Source: Myxococcales bacterium
GTDB taxonomy: Bacteria; Myxococcota; Kuafuiibacteriia; Kuafuiibacteriales; Kuafuiibacteriaceae
Assembly: GCA_019634385.1 (NCBI GenBank)
Contig: JAHQVK010000187.1
Coordinates: 1 to 56,046, forward strand
Direction: 5' to 3'
Length of the DNA: 56,046 bases
A program made the translations under genes and the position numbers. How positions within the stretch are numbered: position 1 is the stretch's first letter; every line of letters starts with the position of its first letter. The notes beneath the pieces are model-generated. The model saw only the letters and a program-made list of their open reading frames with translations. It made no database searches and was not told the DNA's origin. Shown here one piece after another: positions 51,957 to 56,046 of the stretch.

Positions 51957-52065
51957 AGCCGGTTGATCTAGCCCTGCACGCATCTATCGGCCGGTCTTTC
52001 CGTGAAACGTCCTGACCACGAAAAGCCGGGCTCGATAGCTACACACTGGGCTAAATCAACCGGCT
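51957..52065 (+). repeat. A-type palindromic element, copy A3 (deletion derivative)
   Basis: A 109-bp copy whose 20-base left end (51957-51976) matches A1 closely and pairs with 52046-52065. The interior equals A1 up to CGTCCTGACCAC and then resumes at GAAAAGCC: the right inner arm and central hairpin are missing, with CAC at both deletion edges. It is followed directly by B8, as A1 is by B1. Confidence 0.85.
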
Positions 52066-52067
52066 GT

Positions 52068-52176
52068 TACAACAAAGACCCCTTGAATTGATTCTTACAG
52101 AATCAATTCAAGGTCGCGCAGCGGGGCATAGCCCGGCGTAGAAGCAGATACTTGGGTTCAACTTCTTTCTTCTGTA
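52068..52176 (-). repeat. B-type cloverleaf repeat, copy B8
   Basis: Complete reverse copy from TACAACAAAGACC to CTTCTGTA. Arm III is the long form with a perfect 14-bp stem (52082-52095 with 52099-52112, loop TAC). Arm II pairs well (GCGGGGCATAGCCC); arm I has lost its second half. It lies at the 3' side of the substrate-binding protein gene. Confidence 0.88.
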
Positions 52177-52199
52177 ACAGGCCGAAAAAAGCCTTGTCG

Positions 52200-53606
52200 C
52201 TACGGAGCGTTGCTAGGTGTTGTGACCGGACACTCCATCATGTTCTGAACACAGTCATAGATAGCAACGTCCTTGAAGTCACCATTTTCGTATCGCCAGT
52301 GGGAAAGCTTGTTCACCGCTCGGCCATATTGGTCAAAGTCACAGGGCCCAGATGCACCTTGATAGTTAACAGTGTTTCCCGCTTCAAAAGCCTCAATCGC
52401 TTTCGCAAAATCGTCAGCGCCTGGTCCAATACTCACACCGTTAGGATTATTCAATAGCTTGAGCGCATCACGAACCTCTGCTCCGCTTACTTGGCTCGGA
52501 TCTTTTGACTCCGTAATGCTTGTCGCCATTACGGCTAAAGCCACAAGAAATGTTGCATCGTAGGTATGGGAATCCCACTGACTTTGTACTGCGCCATAGG
52601 CATTAGTAAAAGCGGTGGCGAATGATTCACCGGAACTACCATCCATGGGCAGATAAGAGGTTCCTTCATGCTTGTCTAATTCTGCGTTCACCTGTACGCG
52701 AACAGCATTTTCACGAACCGAGTGGGTATGTAAAAAAGGTATTGAACTGCTGGATGTGTTATAAGCTCGAATGAGGGCGGCAGAATATTGGGGAAATGTT
52801 ATTTCAAGAATATGATCCGGTTTTACGTCCCCTGGGAGATCGTCAATCATTTTGGTGATATACCCGCCCCAATCAGTACTATTTAGATCGGCGTCTTTGG
52901 GGTGAGTAAGGATTTCGATAATAGGCATTGCAAAGAGCTCCTTTAAAGAAGCTTCGAGTACCTGTGCAAATCCATTGCCGAATGGGTCATCGATAGCGAT
53001 GATCGATATTTTCGTTTTCCCATCTTCGTTGATATCACCATCAGAATTCTTACCAGCAGTTGCCATGATTTTAGCAAGGGTCCTTGCTTGTGGTTCGGAA
53101 GACATAGATAGCCCAAAGTGCCAACCATCCGTGTTCCGAAATGCGGCCTGCAAGGCCGGATCTTCGTTCTCTGCTTTTGGGTTATGATGTGATGGCGACG
53201 AGCATGACATGCACATGATTGGGATATCCAGATCATCACTGGTATCACTATTGTAAGCAGTAGCATTGAGGTGCAGTGATGAATTGCTTGTGCCATTAAG
53301 GATTGCTTTGATGTCTCGAGTCTTAACGAGATCTACCGCTGCCTCCACTGCTTGCTCAGATTGGTTAGCAGAGTCTCGTATCTCTTTAGCAAACTGTAAG
53401 GATGAGTCATAACCAGCTGAAGCCAATCCTCTATTTGCATGGCTTATCGCAAGCTCCATCGCATTACCCCAGCTTGGCGTGGCTGATGATCCCGTTAGGG
53501 AAATAATACCACCAATATAGACAAAGTTACCGGGAGAGTCCGCCTCTTCACCCGAGCATCCAGCCACTATCGAGAAGGTCAAGGTTGCAACAACTAATTT
53601 TTTCAT
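52200..53606 (-). CDS. ABC transporter substrate-binding lipoprotein (Leu/Ile/Val-binding type)
   Basis: A 468-aa lipoprotein: signal with lipobox SIVAGC (Cys17), then a type I periplasmic-binding fold of the branched-chain amino acid/amide group. FVYIGGIISLTGSSAT starts the first domain, and ISIIAIDDPFGNGFAQVLEA and HTYDATFLVALAVMA are in the expected places. Several inserts (about 105-160) make it longer than E. coli LivJ. No permease or ATPase gene is adjacent; instead the TonB receptor gene lies just upstream (7-base gap), so they form an operon. Ligand unknown. Base composition looks more AT-rich than the purine genes. Confidence 0.82.
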   Translation of the reverse strand: MKKLVVATLTFSIVAGCSGEEADSPGNFVYIGGIISLTGSSATPSWGNAMELAISHANRGLASAGYDSSLQFAKEIRDSANQSEQAVEAAVDLVKTRDIKAILNGTSNSSLHLNATAYNSDTSDDLDIPIMCMSCSSPSHHNPKAENEDPALQAAFRNTDGWHFGLSMSSEPQARTLAKIMATAGKNSDGDINEDGKTKISIIAIDDPFGNGFAQVLEASLKELFAMPIIEILTHPKDADLNSTDWGGYITKMIDDLPGDVKPDHILEITFPQYSAALIRAYNTSSSSIPFLHTHSVRENAVRVQVNAELDKHEGTSYLPMDGSSGESFATAFTNAYGAVQSQWDSHTYDATFLVALAVMATSITESKDPSQVSGAEVRDALKLLNNPNGVSIGPGADDFAKAIEAFEAGNTVNYQGASGPCDFDQYGRAVNKLSHWRYENGDFKDVAIYDCVQNMMECPVTTPSNAP

Positions 53607-53613
53607 GTTTTCT

Positions 53614-55794
53614 TTAGAGACTCTGATGAATCGTCAGTATAAACCTTCGGCCAAGCTGTGGAATATCAACACCGCCAAAGCCAGGCTCATGATATTTTTC
53701 GTTGGTTAGATTTAAAATCCCAATGGATACTTGAGTTTGTGAATAATCGCTTATGAACGAGAACGATTTTGGGGTAAGCAGAACATCAAAAATACTATAT
53801 GGATCTAGCTTATAGTAGCGAAGTCGGTTGAGGTAGGCGTTGTTTTGCGAAGATCCTCGTTCACCTACCCATCGCCAGCGCAATATTCCGTATCCTTGGC
53901 TCCAAAAATCGATCTTCAGCCGTGTTGACGAATAGACCTCGGGATACGATTCTAACGTGATATCTGTATCATCTAGGAGAGAGGTTTCGAGACTGTTCCT
54001 CGGAAAAACAACATTAACGGAGGACTGAACATCAAGAAAAGATAGTTTTAGATGGGCAGACATTTCTCCCCCGATAAAGCTTCTACTTCCCCGGTTAGTG
54101 GCAACAACAAACGGACCATTTAGGACAAACTCAATTGCGTCATCTAACTCTTGGTAATACACACCGAGTTCGATCGCCAACCAGTCTAAGGGGTTAAAAC
54201 TAGTCCATGTTTCCACACTGAAGATGGTTTGAGGGCGAAGGCTGCCCAATTCTGGAAACTGCTCGCTCCCAATCACGTTGAATATATTGCCAAACCCACC
54301 TTGGGAGAAAAGTAACGTTCCAGATGGCACCTGAAATGCTTGGCCAGAAATCAGCTTTGTAACCAGAGCGTCGGACCATTCATACGAAATGGCTCCACGC
54401 CAGCTCAGTGTGGTGGGAAATGCTATATCTCCCCACCGGATATAATCGAGCCGAATATTAGCTGTTGCACTAAGAGAGGGGAGCTGATCTAGCTGATATA
54501 GCTTGAGTTGGGAATAGACACCAATGCCAGTGAAATTTTGCTTGCGGTCGGAGTTCGTATCGAAAATATCGATTTCAGAGAAGGCTTCTCTTTCTCCCAC
54601 TGGACGATTGAGCACTTCAGTGAGGTACAAAACGTTTTCCACCGCAATCTCCGCATCAGCTCCTGCGGTTATTCGTAGAACATCTCCAGCGTTGATATTG
54701 AGCTCCAATTGAGCTAAGCCGGAGTGGTACTCGTAATTTGGGTAATAGTATTTGCTCAGATCGTTTGTGAGGTATTGTTGAGAGCTATCTTGGGGATTGC
54801 CTTTTTGATATACAAGCCGAGCTTGGATATCTAGTAACGTACCAAAATGATATTGGTACTTTATTGCGCTCCAGTAATTCTCAAGACTAAGCAAAGAGCG
54901 ATGGCTGAGGAGTGAGTTGAGTTGAAATTCTGAACCAACCTGTAGCCTTTGATAGCCACCCTCCAATGTTATCTCCCCAAATTCATCTGGTTTGGAGAGC
55001 TGGAGCTTATAGAACAGCGATAGCGGCTGGCTTAAATCATCAATATTTTTCTCATCGATGTTCTCAAGTACCGTGTCAATACCGCTTGTGTTTTCCAGCT
55101 TTAGGCCCGATCGATCGAAGCGGCCAGCCGTAAGAGCGAACATTATATTTTTTTGCTGATCACCAGCTTCGATCACGGCTGATGCATCGAAACTCGCTCG
55201 ATCGTCGCGCCAGTTGGTTGACGCTGAGATCCGTCGAATATTTTGACTACCTTCCCGAGTGATAACATTGACGGTAGCCAAAAACGCGTTGGCCCCATAG
55301 AGGGCCGAAAGTGGACCTTTGGCAATTTCTATTCGATCGATCGTTTCGATCGGTATGTACTCCGGACCAATGAAGGCGGTTAGATCGGGTCGAAAATTGA
55401 TAGCTTGTCCATCGATCATGACCTTAACTATGCGGGTGCCTCCTTTATATCCCGCAGAGATTCCTCGCACATTAATGGCCGGAAACACATGGTCATCGAC
55501 AATATATAGGCCTGGAACTGACTGAAGGATCTCTGCCAATGACCGCCATCCCTGTTCTTTGATATCGGAAGCAGAGACTACATGAATATTTGCTGCCGCC
55601 GAACGGCGATCCTCAGCCACCCCAGAAGCGGTCACAACCTCCATTTCGAGAAGGTCTTCCAGTGAATAATCTGCGAGTTGACTCGCGCTTATAGCTTGAT
55701 CCTTCGTGGCGTGGCTAATACCAGGGGCGTAGGTTAGAAGTATGTAAAACGTACAACTTTGGAGCCATACGGTATATGAGCTAAGTTTGCTCAC
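53614..55794 (-). CDS. TonB-dependent outer-membrane receptor
   Basis: A 726-aa protein: signal peptide (about 1-29), then a short LADYSLEDLLEMEVVTASG TonB-box-like region. The plug domain (about 55-165) includes IHVVSASDIKEQGWRSLAEI, VPGLYIVDD, NVRGISAGY and the IDRIEIAKGPLSALYGANAF element, followed by a ~560-residue beta-barrel. The C-terminus reads RRFILTIHQSL, compatible with a barrel end. Start GTG 55794 without a clear ribosome site. Paired with the substrate-binding lipoprotein, it may import that protein's ligand; the substrate is unknown. It appears AT-richer than the preceding ~7 kb. Confidence 0.9.
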   Translation of the reverse strand: MSKLSSYTVWLQSCTFYILLTYAPGISHATKDQAISASQLADYSLEDLLEMEVVTASGVAEDRRSAAANIHVVSASDIKEQGWRSLAEILQSVPGLYIVDDHVFPAINVRGISAGYKGGTRIVKVMIDGQAINFRPDLTAFIGPEYIPIETIDRIEIAKGPLSALYGANAFLATVNVITREGSQNIRRISASTNWRDDRASFDASAVIEAGDQQKNIMFALTAGRFDRSGLKLENTSGIDTVLENIDEKNIDDLSQPLSLFYKLQLSKPDEFGEITLEGGYQRLQVGSEFQLNSLLSHRSLLSLENYWSAIKYQYHFGTLLDIQARLVYQKGNPQDSSQQYLTNDLSKYYYPNYEYHSGLAQLELNINAGDVLRITAGADAEIAVENVLYLTEVLNRPVGEREAFSEIDIFDTNSDRKQNFTGIGVYSQLKLYQLDQLPSLSATANIRLDYIRWGDIAFPTTLSWRGAISYEWSDALVTKLISGQAFQVPSGTLLFSQGGFGNIFNVIGSEQFPELGSLRPQTIFSVETWTSFNPLDWLAIELGVYYQELDDAIEFVLNGPFVVATNRGSRSFIGGEMSAHLKLSFLDVQSSVNVVFPRNSLETSLLDDTDITLESYPEVYSSTRLKIDFWSQGYGILRWRWVGERGSSQNNAYLNRLRYYKLDPYSIFDVLLTPKSFSFISDYSQTQVSIGILNLTNEKYHEPGFGGVDIPQLGRRFILTIHQSL

Positions 55795-55927
55795 CAGTAC
55801 TGTTTATCGGCGGCTGAAACCATTGCTGAAGTGAATCGGAGCTCCAGGGTATTGGTCAGCTCCACGTGCCCTCCTTATTGCTGAGTCATGTGACTTTCGT
55901 TTAAACTGGTTTTGTACGCATCGATCA

Positions 55928-56041
55928 TACAGCAGAAATCTCTTGGGTTGAACCCAAGTGCCTGCTTCTACGCCGGGCTATGCCCCGCTGCGCGACCCCT
56001 TGTTGATTCTTACAGAATCAATTCACGGGGTCTTTACTGTA
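55928..56041 (+). repeat. B-type cloverleaf repeat, copy B9
   Basis: Complete forward copy from TACAGCAG to TTTACTGTA with both TA ends. Arm I is perfect, arm II is CCGGGCTATGCCCCGC, and arm III has a short-form left and long-form right side. It lies upstream of the TonB receptor gene near the window edge; no gene is seen in 55795-56046. Confidence 0.9.
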
Positions 56042-56046
56042 CAGCC

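Noticed and set aside
55928..56041. B elements as tRNA genes because of the cloverleaf shape
   Set aside because: Arm sizes, loops and the lack of T-loop GTTCGA, CCA-type ends and an anticodon arm do not fit tRNA; the same shape recurs nine times.

Overview
The window looks like a chromosome segment from a Gram-negative bacterium of the former Deltaproteobacteria, probably Myxococcota or a relative. This is inferred from gene content only: a System I (Ccm) cytochrome c maturation operon with zinc-ribbon and membrane-protein insertions, multihaem cytochromes with a porin-like partner, a FHA-GAF-SpoIIE phosphatase with STAS and anti-sigma-kinase partners, a kinase-like protein with a PEGA domain, a DUF4388-type protein, and secreted beta-propeller proteins. 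Genes are dense, often overlap by 1-4 bases, and use GTG and TTG starts freely. No rRNA, tRNA, prophage, transposase or CRISPR array was seen.

Layout. 0.2-2.0 kb: aminopeptidase P. 2.1-5.05 kb: a 13-haem cytochrome and a predicted outer-membrane barrel. 5.1-7.5 kb: rhomboid protease, an SDR reductase and coaE. 7.6-9.3 kb: a tetrahaem cytochrome and a ResB-like protein. 9.6-17.1 kb: a minus-strand ccm operon (ccmE-F-H, two uncharacterised genes, A-B-C-D and a 46-aa protein). 17.3-21 kb: engB and lon. 21.3-24.2 kb: a small basic protein and a partner-switching module without its sigma factor. 24.3-31.0 kb: secreted and membrane proteins of unknown role, including an S55 protease paired with a propeller protein. 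31.1-36.5 kb: a tail-anchored protein, ffh and a PEGA pseudokinase. 36.66-36.9 kb: a 42-bp minisatellite. 37-44.3 kb: DoxX-like and DUF1579-like proteins, an operon of zinc-ribbon, DUF4388 and adenosine-deaminase-like genes, and a lipoprotein/GH113-like pair. 45-51.9 kb: rel, ridA, purN, purM, a TsaC/YciO protein and purA. 52.2-55.8 kb: an ABC substrate-binding lipoprotein and a TonB-dependent receptor.

The genes fit a cell that invests in c-type cytochromes: the Ccm operon and ResB-like protein would serve the 13-haem conduit and the tetrahaem cytochrome. Nucleotide metabolism (purN, purM, purA, adenosine deaminase) sits near the ppGpp enzyme Rel.

The most unusual content is in the intergenic DNA. 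Nine copies of an approximately 114-bp element (called B here) have terminal inverted repeats bounded by TA plus three internal hairpins, so one strand could fold as a cloverleaf. The third arm exists in a short and a long form whose length change is compensated on both sides of the stem, and several copies are mosaics of the two forms. A second group (A and C, 109-177 bp) consists of long nested palindromes sharing a TTTCCGTGRAACG-like core; two A copies abut B copies. No transposase lies in the window, so these look like non-autonomous mobile palindromes, not yet matched to a named family here.
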